From Nesterenkonia sp. F (GTDB lineage Bacteria; Actinomycetota; Actinomycetes; Actinomycetales; Micrococcaceae), in contig NZ_AFRW01000064.1 in the NCBI RefSeq assembly GCF_000220985.1, forward strand, positions 1-50,593: a stretch of DNA of 50,593 bases, in the 5' to 3' direction. How positions within the stretch are numbered: position 1 is the first letter of the stretch; each line of letters begins with the position of its first letter. The position numbers and the translations under genes are program-made. Positions 27,577 to 37,640 of the stretch are shown here, in pieces. Below the pieces are notes generated by a model. That model saw only the letters and a program-made list of their open reading frames with translations. It made no database searches and was not told the origin of the DNA.

Positions 27577-27777
27577 GGCGCCCCCGTAGCGTGGTCGCCA
27601 GCGACCGCCGTCGAGTCCTCCGACGGCCGCGTCGGCCGCCGAACCGCACGATGGAACGCCGCCCAGGCGACACATTGGGTGATCGGAGGCACACGCCGTC
27701 GAGGACGTCGATAGGGTGAATCACGCCGACCGGGGCTCCGTCCGGACCCCGACACCACTCGACAGGAGCAAGGACGC

Positions 27778-29202
27778 ATGTTCAGCACACCCGAAGAGGT
27801 CCTGAAGTTCATCAAGGATGAGGACGTCAAGTTCGTCGACGTCCGCTTCACGGACCTGCCCGGAAGCCAGCACCACTTCAACGTGCCGGCCAAGACCGTC
27901 GACCTGGACTTCTTCGAGGACGGCCAGCTGTTCGACGGCTCCTCGATCCGCGGCTTCCAGGGCATCGAAGAGTCCGACATGCAGCTCATCCCGGACGTGG
28001 CCACTGCGTTCGTCGACGAGTACCGCGCCGAGAAGACGCTGGCGATGACCTTCTCCATCGTCAACCCGCGCACCGGCGAGCCCTACCGCCGCGACCCGCG
28101 CGGCGTCGCGCAGAAGGCCGAGGAGTACCTGAGCTCCTCCGGCATCGCCGACACCGCGTTCTTCGCCCCCGAGGCTGAGTTCTTCCTCTTCGACGACGTG
28201 AAGTGGCAGTCCGAGCCGCAGGCCTCCTTCTACGTCGTCGGCTCCGAGGAGGCCACCTGGACCTCCGGCGAGGACGTCCCCGGCGGCAACCTGGGCCACA
28301 AGCTGGGCACCAAGGGCGGCTACTTCCCGGTCTCCCCGCAGGACAAGAGCTCCGACGTCCGCGACGCGATCTGCATCGCCCTGGACAACGTGGATCTCGA
28401 GGTCGAGCGCTCCCACCACGAGGTCGCCGGTCCGGGTCAGCAGGAGATCAACTACACCTTCAACACGCTGGTCCACGCCGCCGACGACCTGATGAAGTTC
28501 AAGTACGTCGTGAAGAACACCGCGGAGCAGTTCGGCAAGTCGGCCACCTTCATGCCGAAGCCGATCTTCGGCGAGAACGGCTCCGGCATGCACTGCCACC
28601 AGTCGCTGTGGACCGACGGCGAGCCGCTGTTCTTCGATGAGAAGGGCTACGCGAACCTCTCCGACACCGCCCGCTGGTACATCGGCGGCCTGCTGAAGCA
28701 CGCCTCCGCCGTGCTGGCCTTCACCAACCCGACGGTCAACTCCTACCGCCGTCTGGTGAAGGGCTACGAGGCCCCGGTCAACATGGTCTACTCGCAGGGC
28801 AACCGTTCGGCGGCGATCCGCATCCCGATCACCGGCGCCAGCCCGAAGGCCAAGCGCCTCGAGTTCCGCGCGCCGGACCCCTCGTCCAACCCCTACCTGG
28901 CCTTCTCCGCGCAGCTGATGGCCGGCCTGGACGGCATCCGCAACCGCATCGAGCCGGCCGAGCCGATCGACAAGGACCTCTACGAGCTGCCGCCGGAGGA
29001 GCTCTCCGGGATCCAGAAAGCCCCGGGCTCGCTGGACGAGGCGCTCGAGGCGCTGGAGGACGACTACGAGTTCCTGCTCGAGGGCGACGTCTTCACCGAG
29101 GACCTGGTGAAGACCTGGATCGCCTATAAGCGCGAGGAGGAGATCGAGCCGCTGGCGCTGCGCCCGAACCCCTACGAGTTCGACCTCTACTACTCCGTCT
29201 GA
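27778..29202 (+). CDS. glnA: Glutamine synthetase type I, GlnA1 (GSI-beta)
   Basis: The product has 474 residues and makes glutamine from glutamate, ammonia and ATP as a dodecamer. The family blocks are [41 protein letters not shown], the ATP-binding [16 protein letters not shown] and [20 protein letters not shown]. The last contains Y402, which aligns with the adenylylation tyrosine of GSI-beta enzymes. A GlnE adenylyltransferase is encoded 1.4 kb downstream on the other strand, so activity should be covalently controlled. Transcription is probably GlnR-activated. A strong hairpin terminator follows. Confidence 0.95.
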   Translation: MFSTPEEVLKFIKDEDVKFVDVRFTDLPGSQHHFNVPAKTVDLDFFEDGQLFDGSSIRGFQGIEESDMQLIPDVATAFVDEYRAEKTLAMTFSIVNPRTGEPYRRDPRGVAQKAEEYLSSSGIADTAFFAPEAEFFLFDDVKWQSEPQASFYVVGSEEATWTSGEDVPGGNLGHKLGTKGGYFPVSPQDKSSDVRDAICIALDNVDLEVERSHHEVAGPGQQEINYTFNTLVHAADDLMKFKYVVKNTAEQFGKSATFMPKPIFGENGSGMHCHQSLWTDGEPLFFDEKGYANLSDTARWYIGGLLKHASAVLAFTNPTVNSYRRLVKGYEAPVNMVYSQGNRSAAIRIPITGASPKAKRLEFRAPDPSSNPYLAFSAQLMAGLDGIRNRIEPAEPIDKDLYELPPEELSGIQKAPGSLDEALEALEDDYEFLLEGDVFTEDLVKTWIAYKREEEIEPLALRPNPYEFDLYYSV

Positions 29203-29275
29203 TCCCCTCGATCTGATCTCCGCAAGCTGATCCCGACGCCGATCTGGTTCGGATCGGCCCGAAGGAGCACCCCGG

Positions 29276-29310
29276 CGAGGCCCGCATCGCAGGACGCGAT
29301 GCGGGCCTCG
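29276..29310 (+). terminator. glnA terminator hairpin
   Basis: CGAGGCCCGCATCGC (29276-29290) pairs perfectly with 29296-29310 over a 5-nt loop, 74 nt after the glnA stop. The following sequence is GT-rich without a run of T. Confidence 0.75.
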
Positions 29311-29406
29311 CGTGTGTCCGGGTGAGAATCCGGGCGTGCGCCCGACCATGCGCCGCCGGGGCACGGTGATCATGCTCTCAGCGAATCCGGGATGAGCGGC
29401 CCGCGG

Positions 29407-29474
29407 GGCCCTGTTGCTCTTCACAGGGCCGTGCCCGGACCGCGAGGCTCCTCCCTCGAGGCCGGGCGCGGTCC
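29407..29474. other. Two further dyads in the glnA-LLM gap
   Basis: In the 338-bp gap after glnA, GGCCCTGT (29407-29414) pairs with 29423-29430 over 8 nt, and GGACCGCG (29437-29444) pairs with 29467-29474 over 22 nt. They may be secondary terminators or leader structure of the next gene. No other gene is visible in this gap. Confidence 0.4.
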
Positions 29475-29540
29475 GCCGGCCGCCGCCCGACGACGGCGCC
29501 GTCGTCCCGTCCGCCCCGCGTCATTCCAGGAGCCGCCGCC

Positions 29541-30533
<993 letters not shown>

Positions 30534-30572
30534 TCCGGCAGGTCTGTTCCCCAGCCCGGACGGCGCCGGGGC

Positions 30573-33500
30573 TCAGGCCTCGGTGTAGAACAGCCGCTCG
30601 TAGACCTGCCGGCAGCGCCGGGTGGTGCGCAGATAGTGCTCCTCGAAGGCGGCGGCCTCCCCGGCCTCGAAGCCGCACCAGCGCGCCACCGCCTCCAGAT
30701 CGCGCCGGCCGGAGGGCAGCACGTCGCTCGACCGGCCGGTCCAGATCTTGATCCCGGCGCGCACCCGGGTGCACAGCGTCCAGGCCTCGGCGAGCACGGC
30801 GGCGTCCTCAGTGGTGACCAGCCCGGCGGCGACCATCGCCTCCAGCGTCGGCAGCGTCGACTGCCCGCGCAGGGTCGGCAGCTCGTGGCCGTGCTGCAGC
30901 TGAGTCAGCTGGACCAGCCATTCGACGTCGGAGAGCGCCCCGCGCCCGAGCTTCACGTGCCGGGACGGATCGGCGCCGCGGGGCAGCCGCTCGCTCTCCA
31001 CCCGGGCCTTGATCCGGCGGATCTCGCGGACCTGCCCGTCGGTGGGCGGCGCGCCGAAGCGGACCTCGTCGACGAGCTCCATGAAGTCCGCGGCCAGCGC
31101 GTCGGAGCCGGCCAGCGGCCTCGCACGCAGCATCGCCTGCCGCTCCCAGACGTCCATCCAGCGGCGGTAGTACTCGCGGAAGGACTCCAGGGAGCGGGAC
31201 AGCGTGCCCTTCCGTCCTTCAGGACGCAGGTCGGCGTCGAGCTGCAGCGGGTGCTCGCCGCGCACCGGCGGCTTCACCGACCCGGTCAGCAGCGCGCTCA
31301 GCCGCGAGGCCAGCCGCTGGGCCTGCTCGTCGGCGGCGGTGGAGTCCCCACCGGGCAGCGCCCGATGGACGAAGAGCGCATCCATGTCCGAGCCGTAGGT
31401 GATCTCCCGGCCGCCCTGCCGGCCCATGGCCACCACCAGCAGCTCGACCTGCGGATCCTCGGCGCCGAAGACGTCCTGCTCGGCGACGCGCAGCGCCCCC
31501 AGCGTGCAGGCCCGGTCGACGTCGGCCAGCGCCCGGCCGATCTCCTGGATGTCGAGCAGCCCGGCCGCATCGGCGACGGCGATGCGCAGCACCTCGCGCT
31601 GGCGCACCAGACGGGTCAGCCGCACGGCGGTCATCGCGTCGCCCTCGTGGCGGGCGAGCTGGTTCTGCACCTCGGTCCAGAGCGCCTGATAGCTGAGCGG
31701 CCGCAGCGCGTCGTCGTCGCCGAGCCAGCGGGTCGACTCCGGAGAATGCTCCAGCTGGTCGGAGATGAACCGTGAGCTGGAGAGCACGTGGCAGAGCCGC
31801 TCGGCGGCCACCGAGGAGTCGCGCAGCATCGTCAGGTACCAGGGGCTGCTGCCCAGCGACTCGCTGAGCCGACGGAAGGCGATGAGACCGGCGTCGGCGT
31901 CGACACCCTCGGCGAACCAGCCCAGCATCATCGGCAGGATGCGCCGCTGCAGCGTCGCCCGCCGCGTCACCCCGGAGGTCAGCGCCTCGATGTGCCGCAT
32001 CGCCCCGGCGGTGTCCGAGTATCCCAGTGCGGCCAGCCGCGCCTGGGCGGCCTCGGAGGAGAGCCGGACCTCCTCGTCGGAGAGCACCGCAGTGGTCGAC
32101 AGCAGCGGCCGGTAGAAGATCGTCTCGTGGAAGCTGGTGACCTCGCGGACGACGTCGCGCCAGCGACGCTGCAGGCCCTCCGGCGTATGCCGCCGGTCGG
32201 TGCCGGGCGGCTGGATCGCATGCGCCAGCGCCCGCAGCTCCTCCTCGCGGACGGGCATCAGATGGGTGCGCCGCATGCTGGTCATCTGGATGCGATGCTC
32301 GAGCAGCCGCAGCCAGCGATAGCAGCGCGACATCGCGTCCTGGTCGCGGGCGGCCATGTACTCGCCGTCGCCGAGCGCACGGATCGCGGTGAGCGTGTCG
32401 CGCACATGCAGCGACTCGTCCACCCGACCGTGGACCAGCTGCAGCAGCTGCACGGTGAACTCGATGTCGCGCAGCCCGCCGCGGCCGAGCTTCAGCTCGC
32501 GCGCGACGTTCTCGTCGGGGATGGTCGCGAAGACCCGCCGACGCATGCGCTGGACGTTCTCCACGAAGCCCTCCTGCTGGGAGGAGCTCCAGACCTGCGG
32601 CCAGATCGCGGCGATGTACGCCGCGCCCAGATCGGCGCTGCCGGCCACAGGGCGGGCCTTCAGCAGCGCCTGGAACTCCCAGCCGTGCGCCCAGCGTCGG
32701 TAGTACTCCAGATGGGACTCCAGGCTGCGGGAGAGCGGTCCGTCCTTGCCCTCGGGGCGCAGATTGGCGTCGACCTCCCACAGGCCGGGCTCCGGAGCCG
32801 AGCCGTCGACGACGCGGGCGATCCCCGAGGCCAGCCCTGCCGCGAGCGTGCCGGCCCGGGAAGGTTCGAGGTGCTCCGGGGCCCGGTGGACGTGGATGAC
32901 GTCGACGTCGGAGACGTAGTTCAGCTCGCGGGCACCGCACTTCCCCATGCCGATGACGGCCAGCTCGACCTCGCGCACGGCCGTACCCTGGCGGGCGACG
33001 AGATCGGCGCGCGAGACGGCCAGGGCGGCGTCGAGCGCCGCACCGGCGAGGTCGGCCAGCTGCCGGGAGACCAGCGGCTGATGCTCCAGCGGGTCCTCGG
33101 CGCAGAGGTCGCGCAGCGCCAGCGCGGTCAGCTGCCGACGGTAGGCCACGCGCAGCGCGACCGTGGCGTCGCGGACGGTGAAGTCCTCCGCCAGTCGGGC
33201 CTCCGGCGCCGCGGCGGCTCCGCCGGGCGACGCGCCGTCGGCCCGGACGGCGGCCAGCAGTTCAGCGCGCATCGTCTCGGCGGGCACCGTGTGCGGCATC
33301 GCCGCGCAGTCGACGGCGAGCAGGTCGGCGTGCTCGGGCCGCCGGACGATGAACTCGCCGAGCGCCGGAGAGGCGCCCAGCAGCCGCAGCATCGGCATCG
33401 CGCGGGGCATCCCGCCCTCGGCGCCGGGGACCAGCAGCTCGGCCACGCCCTCGGCGCGCTCGAGCAGGCGGATCAGCAGCAGCAGGGCCTGGTCGGGGTC

Positions 33501-33635
33501 CGGAGCGACGCGCAGCGTGCTCAGCAGCGCCCGGACGTCGACGTCGGCCAGCTGCGGATCCTTCAGGAAGCCGGCGGCGCGGTCGAGCTGCTGGAATCCG
33601 GTCGCGATCAGCTCACGGGTGGACAGTGCGTCCAT
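30573..33635 (-). CDS. glnE: Bifunctional glutamine synthetase adenylyltransferase/deadenylase GlnE
   Basis: The product has 1020 residues, the usual length for this enzyme, which adds and removes AMP on the GlnA1 tyrosine. Both nucleotidyltransferase domains are intact: GMGKCGARELNYVSDVD at about residues 225-250, and AMGRQGGREITYGSDMD at about 725-745. Each is followed by a helical domain with the VDANLRPEGKDGPLSRSLES or equivalent block (DADLRPEGRKGTLSRSLES). It starts 17 bp after glnA2, so the two are one operon, as in M. tuberculosis (Rv2221c-Rv2222c). It converges on the LLM oxidoreductase. Confidence 0.94.
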   Translation of the reverse strand: MDALSTRELIATGFQQLDRAAGFLKDPQLADVDVRALLSTLRVAPDPDQALLLLIRLLERAEGVAELLVPGAEGGMPRAMPMLRLLGASPALGEFIVRRPEHADLLAVDCAAMPHTVPAETMRAELLAAVRADGASPGGAAAAPEARLAEDFTVRDATVALRVAYRRQLTALALRDLCAEDPLEHQPLVSRQLADLAGAALDAALAVSRADLVARQGTAVREVELAVIGMGKCGARELNYVSDVDVIHVHRAPEHLEPSRAGTLAAGLASGIARVVDGSAPEPGLWEVDANLRPEGKDGPLSRSLESHLEYYRRWAHGWEFQALLKARPVAGSADLGAAYIAAIWPQVWSSSQQEGFVENVQRMRRRVFATIPDENVARELKLGRGGLRDIEFTVQLLQLVHGRVDESLHVRDTLTAIRALGDGEYMAARDQDAMSRCYRWLRLLEHRIQMTSMRRTHLMPVREEELRALAHAIQPPGTDRRHTPEGLQRRWRDVVREVTSFHETIFYRPLLSTTAVLSDEEVRLSSEAAQARLAALGYSDTAGAMRHIEALTSGVTRRATLQRRILPMMLGWFAEGVDADAGLIAFRRLSESLGSSPWYLTMLRDSSVAAERLCHVLSSSRFISDQLEHSPESTRWLGDDDALRPLSYQALWTEVQNQLARHEGDAMTAVRLTRLVRQREVLRIAVADAAGLLDIQEIGRALADVDRACTLGALRVAEQDVFGAEDPQVELLVVAMGRQGGREITYGSDMDALFVHRALPGGDSTAADEQAQRLASRLSALLTGSVKPPVRGEHPLQLDADLRPEGRKGTLSRSLESFREYYRRWMDVWERQAMLRARPLAGSDALAADFMELVDEVRFGAPPTDGQVREIRRIKARVESERLPRGADPSRHVKLGRGALSDVEWLVQLTQLQHGHELPTLRGQSTLPTLEAMVAAGLVTTEDAAVLAEAWTLCTRVRAGIKIWTGRSSDVLPSGRRDLEAVARWCGFEAGEAAAFEEHYLRTTRRCRQVYERLFYTEA

Positions 33636-33651
33636 GCTCGACCTCGCCCTC

Positions 33652-34992
33652 TCAGATCAGGCCGAGGTACCGGTTGATCTCGAACGGCGAGACGTTGACG
33701 CGGTAGTCGTCCCACTCCTCCTGCTTGTTGCGCAGGAAGTTCTCGAAGACCTGCTCGCCCAGGACCTCGGCGACGAGCTCGGACTCCTCCATCTGACGGA
33801 TCGCATCGTGCAGCGTGCCCGGCAGCGGCTTGATGCCCAGCGCCTTGCGCTCCGGAGTGGTCAGCGACCACACGTCCTCGGTGATGGCCTCGGCCAGCTG
33901 GTACTCCTCGCGGATGCCCTTCAGCCCGGCGCCCAGGACCATGGCGTAGGCCAGGTAGGGGTTGGCCGAGGAGTCGATGCCGCGGAACTCGATGCGCGCC
34001 GAGCCGCCCTTGGTGGGCTTGTACAGCGGCACCCGCATCAGCGCCGAGCGGTTGTTGTGGCCCCAGGAGACGTGCGACGGCGCCTCGCCGCCGCCCCAGA
34101 GCCGCTTATAGGAGTTCACGAACTGGTTGGTCACCGCGGTGAACTCCGGCGCGTGGGTGAGCACGCCGGCGATGAACTGCCGGGCGATGGTCGAGAGGTT
34201 GAACTCCGCGTTGGGGGCGAAGAACGCGTTGGTGTCGCCCTCGAAGAGGCCGAAGTGGGTGTGCATCCCCGACCCCGGGTGCGCGGCGAAGGGCTTGGGC
34301 ATGAAAGTGGCGTACTTGCCCTGCATCACCGCGACCTCCTTGATCACGGTGCGGAAGGTCATGATGTTGTCCGCAGTGGTCAGCGCGTCGGCGTAGCGCA
34401 GATCGATCTCGTTCTGCCCCGGGCCGGCCTCGTGGTGGCTGAACTCCACCGAGATCCCGACGGCCTCGAGCATGTTGACCACGTGGCGCCGGAAGTCCTG
34501 GGAGACGCTGCCGGTCACGTGGTCGAAGTAGCCGGCCCGGTCCACCGGCACGGGGTGGCCCTCGGCGTCGACATGCTCGGACTCCAGCAGGTAGAACTCG
34601 ATCTCCGGATGCGTGTAGCAGGTGAAGCCCATCTCTCCGGCCGCGTCGAGCTGACGACGCAGCACCGAGCGAGGGTCGGCCGCGGCGATCTCCTGGTCCG
34701 GGGTGAGGATGTCGCAGAACATCCGCGAGGTCGGCTCCTCCTCGCCGCGCCAGGGCAGGATCTGGAAGCTCGAGGGGTCGGGCTTGAGCAGCATGTCGGA
34801 CTCGAAGACTCGCGAGAGCCCCTCGATGGAGGACCCGTCGAAGCCCAGTCCCTCGCTGAAGACGCCCTCGACCTCGGCCGGCGCGAGGGCGACCGACTTC
34901 AGGGCGCCGACGACGTCGGTGAACCAGAGGCGCACGAAACGGACGTCCCGTTCCTCGATGGTGCGCAGTACGAATTCCTGCTGTCGATCCAT
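33652..34992 (-). CDS. glnA2: Glutamine synthetase-like GlnA2
   Basis: The product has 446 residues, the same length as mycobacterial GlnA2. The glutamine synthetase core is complete: FDGSSIEGLSRVFESDML, THPEIEFYLL, HHEAGPGQNEIDLRYADAL, KPFAAHPGSGMHTHFGL and IEFRGIDSSANPYLAY. The adenylylation tyrosine is absent; the aligned segment reads DVWSLTTPERKALG, so it should not be a GlnE substrate. It is nonetheless in one operon with glnE. GlnA2 proteins are non-essential GS-like enzymes; related actinobacterial members may act as gamma-glutamyl-polyamine synthetases. The ATG at 34992 is used; longer frames add Arg-rich shadow sequence. Confidence 0.93.
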   Translation of the reverse strand: MDRQQEFVLRTIEERDVRFVRLWFTDVVGALKSVALAPAEVEGVFSEGLGFDGSSIEGLSRVFESDMLLKPDPSSFQILPWRGEEEPTSRMFCDILTPDQEIAAADPRSVLRRQLDAAGEMGFTCYTHPEIEFYLLESEHVDAEGHPVPVDRAGYFDHVTGSVSQDFRRHVVNMLEAVGISVEFSHHEAGPGQNEIDLRYADALTTADNIMTFRTVIKEVAVMQGKYATFMPKPFAAHPGSGMHTHFGLFEGDTNAFFAPNAEFNLSTIARQFIAGVLTHAPEFTAVTNQFVNSYKRLWGGGEAPSHVSWGHNNRSALMRVPLYKPTKGGSARIEFRGIDSSANPYLAYAMVLGAGLKGIREEYQLAEAITEDVWSLTTPERKALGIKPLPGTLHDAIRQMEESELVAEVLGEQVFENFLRNKQEEWDDYRVNVSPFEINRYLGLI

Positions 34993-35036
34993 GCTCGCTG
35001 CCAACTCTCTGACGTGCGGGGTCACTGGCCGTCCCC

Positions 35037-35086
35037 ACTCTACCGGAGTCCCGTCGGGCGGCCGGGCCGTGCGTCGGCGGTATCGT
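35037..35086. promoter_or_regulatory. Divergent glnA2 and panB promoters
   Basis: On the minus strand TAGAGT (35042-35037) can serve as the -10 of the glnA2-glnE operon, leaving a leader of roughly 40 nt. On the plus strand TATCGT (35081-35086) lies seven bases before the panB ATG, indicating a leaderless panB transcript. No GlnR-type box is visible here. Confidence 0.45.
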
Positions 35087-35093
35087 GGGGGCC

Positions 35094-36059
35094 ATGTCCG
35101 AGACGCCGCAGACCCCTCCGCAGACCTCTCCGCAGACCCCGCAGGCCGCCCGCGGCCCCGCCGACGCCGAGACCGCGCCGTACGCCGGTCCAGCACCGGC
35201 ACCGGCCTCGTCGACGAGCACGGCCGGAGGCGCCGAGGACCCGGCGGCGGGGTTCACTCCGCGCCGAGTGCGCACAGTGCATCTGCGGCGGTTCAAGGAG
35301 GCCGGCGAGCGCTTCTCCATGCTCACCGCCTATGACGCCACGATGGCCGGGATCTTCGACCAGTCCGGCGTCGAGGTGCTGCTGGTCGGGGATTCGGCGG
35401 CCAACGTGATGATGGGCCGGTCGACGACGCTGTCGATGACGGTCGAGGAGATGCTGGTCTACTCGCGCTCGGTCGTCGCCGGCGTCGACCGCGCCCTGGT
35501 GGTCGCCGACGTGCCCTTCGGCAGCTACGAGGCCTCCCCGCAGCAGGCTGTGGAGACCGGAGTGCGGCTGATGAAGGAGGGCGGCGTCCACGCGGTGAAG
35601 GTCGAGGGCGACGCCGCGATGGCCGAGCACGTGCGCGCCATGGTCGCCGCCGGGATCCCGGTGATGGCCCACATCGGCTTCACTCCGCAGTCCGAGCACG
35701 CGCTCGGCGGCTACCGGGTGCAGGGCCGCGGCGAGGCCGGAGAGCGGCTGCTCGCCGACGCCCGGACCCTCGAGGAGGCGGGGGCCTTCGGCGTGCTGAT
35801 GGAGATGGTGCCCGCCGAGGTCGCCGCGAGGGTCGAGGCCGAACTGACCGTGCCGACGATCGGCATCGGCGCCGGGGCGGGAACCACCGGTCAGGTGCTG
35901 GTCTGGCAGGACATGCTGGGACTGACCGCCGGCCGGAAGCCGCGGTTCGTGCGCGAGTACGCGGATCTGCGCTCGACCGTCGCCGAGGCTGTCGGCGCCT
36001 ACCGCGCGGACGTCCGCGCCGGGCGATTCCCGGCCGCGGAGCACAGCTTCGACGACTGA
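35094..36059 (+). CDS. panB: 3-methyl-2-oxobutanoate hydroxymethyltransferase (PanB)
   Basis: The product has 321 residues and catalyses the first committed step of pantothenate synthesis, adding a hydroxymethyl group to ketoisovalerate. Family blocks are SMLTAYDATMAGIFDQSGV, LLVGDSAANVMMG, the Mg-binding DVPFGSYEASP, KVEGD, HIGFTPQSEHALGGYRVQG and IGIGAGAGTTGQVLVWQDML. The first about 55 residues are a Pro/Thr/Ala-rich leader not found in the core family, made partly of a 12-nt tandem repeat (CCGCAGACCYCT three times, 35106-35141). The ATG at 35094 is preferred over GTG at 35085 because a -10-like element lies seven bases upstream. Confidence 0.93.
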   Translation: MSETPQTPPQTSPQTPQAARGPADAETAPYAGPAPAPASSTSTAGGAEDPAAGFTPRRVRTVHLRRFKEAGERFSMLTAYDATMAGIFDQSGVEVLLVGDSAANVMMGRSTTLSMTVEEMLVYSRSVVAGVDRALVVADVPFGSYEASPQQAVETGVRLMKEGGVHAVKVEGDAAMAEHVRAMVAAGIPVMAHIGFTPQSEHALGGYRVQGRGEAGERLLADARTLEEAGAFGVLMEMVPAEVAARVEAELTVPTIGIGAGAGTTGQVLVWQDMLGLTAGRKPRFVREYADLRSTVAEAVGAYRADVRAGRFPAAEHSFDD

Positions 36060-36110
36060 GCCGCCCAGCATCCGGCGCTCAGGCGTCGGCCGGACGGCGA
36101 GTCCCTCGGG

Positions 36111-36287
36111 TCAGCCCTCGTCGTCTCCGGGGCCCTCGTCCTCCCAGGCCTCGTTGTTCTTCCGGACTCGACGCAGCGCCGCGGCGGCCTCCTCCCGCGT
36201 GTCGTAGGGGCCGAGCAGGTGCTTCCAGCTGGACTGCGCCCCCTCCTCGACCTCGCCGGTGGTCACGTTGTACCAGTACTCCGTCAT
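36111..36287 (-). CDS. Small SPOR-like acidic protein
   Basis: This 58-residue protein starts MTEYWYNVTTGEVEEGAQ, continues with SSWKHLLGPYDTREEAAAALR and ends in an acidic tail. The pattern of an aromatic start, then GPYDTREEAAAAL, resembles the SPOR fold, and small actinobacterial proteins with this sequence are labelled SPOR domain-containing. SPOR domains bind denuded peptidoglycan glycan strands, but this protein lacks a signal peptide or membrane anchor. The start follows TGGAGG almost directly. It converges on panB and diverges from the MFS gene. Confidence 0.7.
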   Translation of the reverse strand: MTEYWYNVTTGEVEEGAQSSWKHLLGPYDTREEAAAALRRVRKNNEAWEDEGPGDDEG

Positions 36288-36361
36288 GCCTCCAGCCTAC
36301 GCGCCGCGCCGCCGCAGGAAGCTGATTGCGCCTCCGCGGATCCTGGACGAGACTCGTCAGC

Positions 36362-37570
36362 ATGCCTCGATCCGCCGTCGCCGACGCTCGTGCTCCGACG
36401 CCTCCCCCGGTCCGCAGAGCCCGGATGGCGGCGATGCTCGCCTTCGCCACCAACGGCGCGCTGCCCGCGTCGCTGCTCGCCCGCTACGCGGAGGTCAAGG
36501 AGGCGCTGGGCCTCTCCCCCGCGCTGTTCGGCCTGCTGGTCGTCGGCTACGCCGTCGGCGGGACGCTGGCGCTGCACCTTCCCGGAGTGGTCTCCCGCCG
36601 GATCGGCGTCGCCCGGGCCGCCGCACTGGGCACCGTCTGGGTGGCCGCGGCGGTCGTGGTGGTCGCCGCCGGAGTCACGCTGGGCTCCCCGTGGATCGTG
36701 CTGGTCGGGCTGATGGCCGCCGGCTGCGGCGACGCCGTCGTCGACGTCGCGCAGAACGCCCAGGGCATCCGTGTCCAGGAGGCCGGCGGACGCTCGGTGC
36801 TGAACTCGATGCACGCCGGCTGGAGCGTCGGAGCGGCCCTCGGCGGCGGCGTGGGCACGCTGGCGGCGATGCTCGGCGTCCCGCTGCTCGCCCATCTGGG
36901 GATCTGGAGCCTGGCCTGCGCGGCCTCGATGGCGCTGGCGGCCCGACGGTTCCTGCCCGAGAAGACGCTCGCCCTGGACGCCGAGGCGCCGACGGCGCGT
37001 CCGCCGGGCCTGCGCGTGGCGATGCTGCTGGCGCCGCTTGCCCTGGTCGCCCTGGCCGGGATCTCCGTCGAGGACGTGGGGAACAACTGGTCGGCGGTGC
37101 TGCTCGCCTCCGAGCGCGACGCCCCGGTGGCCGCCGCCGGCGTGGGGCTCAGCGTGCTGCTCGGCGCCCAGTTCGTCGGCCGGCTGTTCGGCGACCGCGT
37201 GGTCGACCGGATCGGGAAGCGTCCGGCGCTGCTGGGCAGCCTCGCCGCAGTGGTGGCGGGGATGCTCGGCGCCGCCTGGGCGCCCTCGCTGGCGCTGACG
37301 CTGGCGGCGCTGGCCGTGGCGGGCCTGGGCTGTGCGATCACCGTGCCGCTGGCCTTCGCCGGCGCCGACGCCCTGGAGGGTCTGCCGGCGCACAGCGGGG
37401 TCACCTGGATCAGCTGGACGATGCGCACCGTCTCGATCGGCCTGAGCCCGGCCATCGGAGCCGCGACCGCCGTCTGGTCGCTGCCGACGGCGCTGACCCT
37501 GGTCACGATCATCGCCGTGGCCGCGCTGGCCCTGCAGCTGCGTCCGCGCCGCCCGGCCGTCGGCCGATGA
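36362..37570 (+). CDS. MFS transporter
   Basis: The product has 402 residues with about twelve hydrophobic segments. Features are MLAFATNGALPASLLARYAEVKEALGLS, a cytoplasmic loop GDRVVDRIGKRPAL typical of major facilitator proteins, and NSMHAGWSVGAALGG in the first half. These resemble the YbjJ-like or FucP-like small-molecule MFS permeases, but the substrate is not identifiable. The ATG at 36362 is preferred over an upstream in-frame start at 36326. No recognised transporter regulator is adjacent. A small tandem repeat follows its stop codon. Confidence 0.82.
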   Translation: MPRSAVADARAPTPPPVRRARMAAMLAFATNGALPASLLARYAEVKEALGLSPALFGLLVVGYAVGGTLALHLPGVVSRRIGVARAAALGTVWVAAAVVVVAAGVTLGSPWIVLVGLMAAGCGDAVVDVAQNAQGIRVQEAGGRSVLNSMHAGWSVGAALGGGVGTLAAMLGVPLLAHLGIWSLACAASMALAARRFLPEKTLALDAEAPTARPPGLRVAMLLAPLALVALAGISVEDVGNNWSAVLLASERDAPVAAAGVGLSVLLGAQFVGRLFGDRVVDRIGKRPALLGSLAAVVAGMLGAAWAPSLALTLAALAVAGLGCAITVPLAFAGADALEGLPAHSGVTWISWTMRTVSIGLSPAIGAATAVWSLPTALTLVTIIAVAALALQLRPRRPAVGR

Positions 37571-37598
37571 CCGTCCGTGCTGGGCCGAGAGAACTGAC

Positions 37599-37622
37599 GG
37601 TGCTGAGGTACTGAGGTGCTGA
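37599..37622. repeat. 8-nt tandem repeat after the MFS gene
   Basis: GGTGCTGA, GGTACTGA and GGTGCTGA occur head to tail at 37599-37606, 37607-37614 and 37615-37622, in the gap between convergent genes. Confidence 0.65.
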
Positions 37623-37640
37623 CACGTGCGGCGCGCCGAC

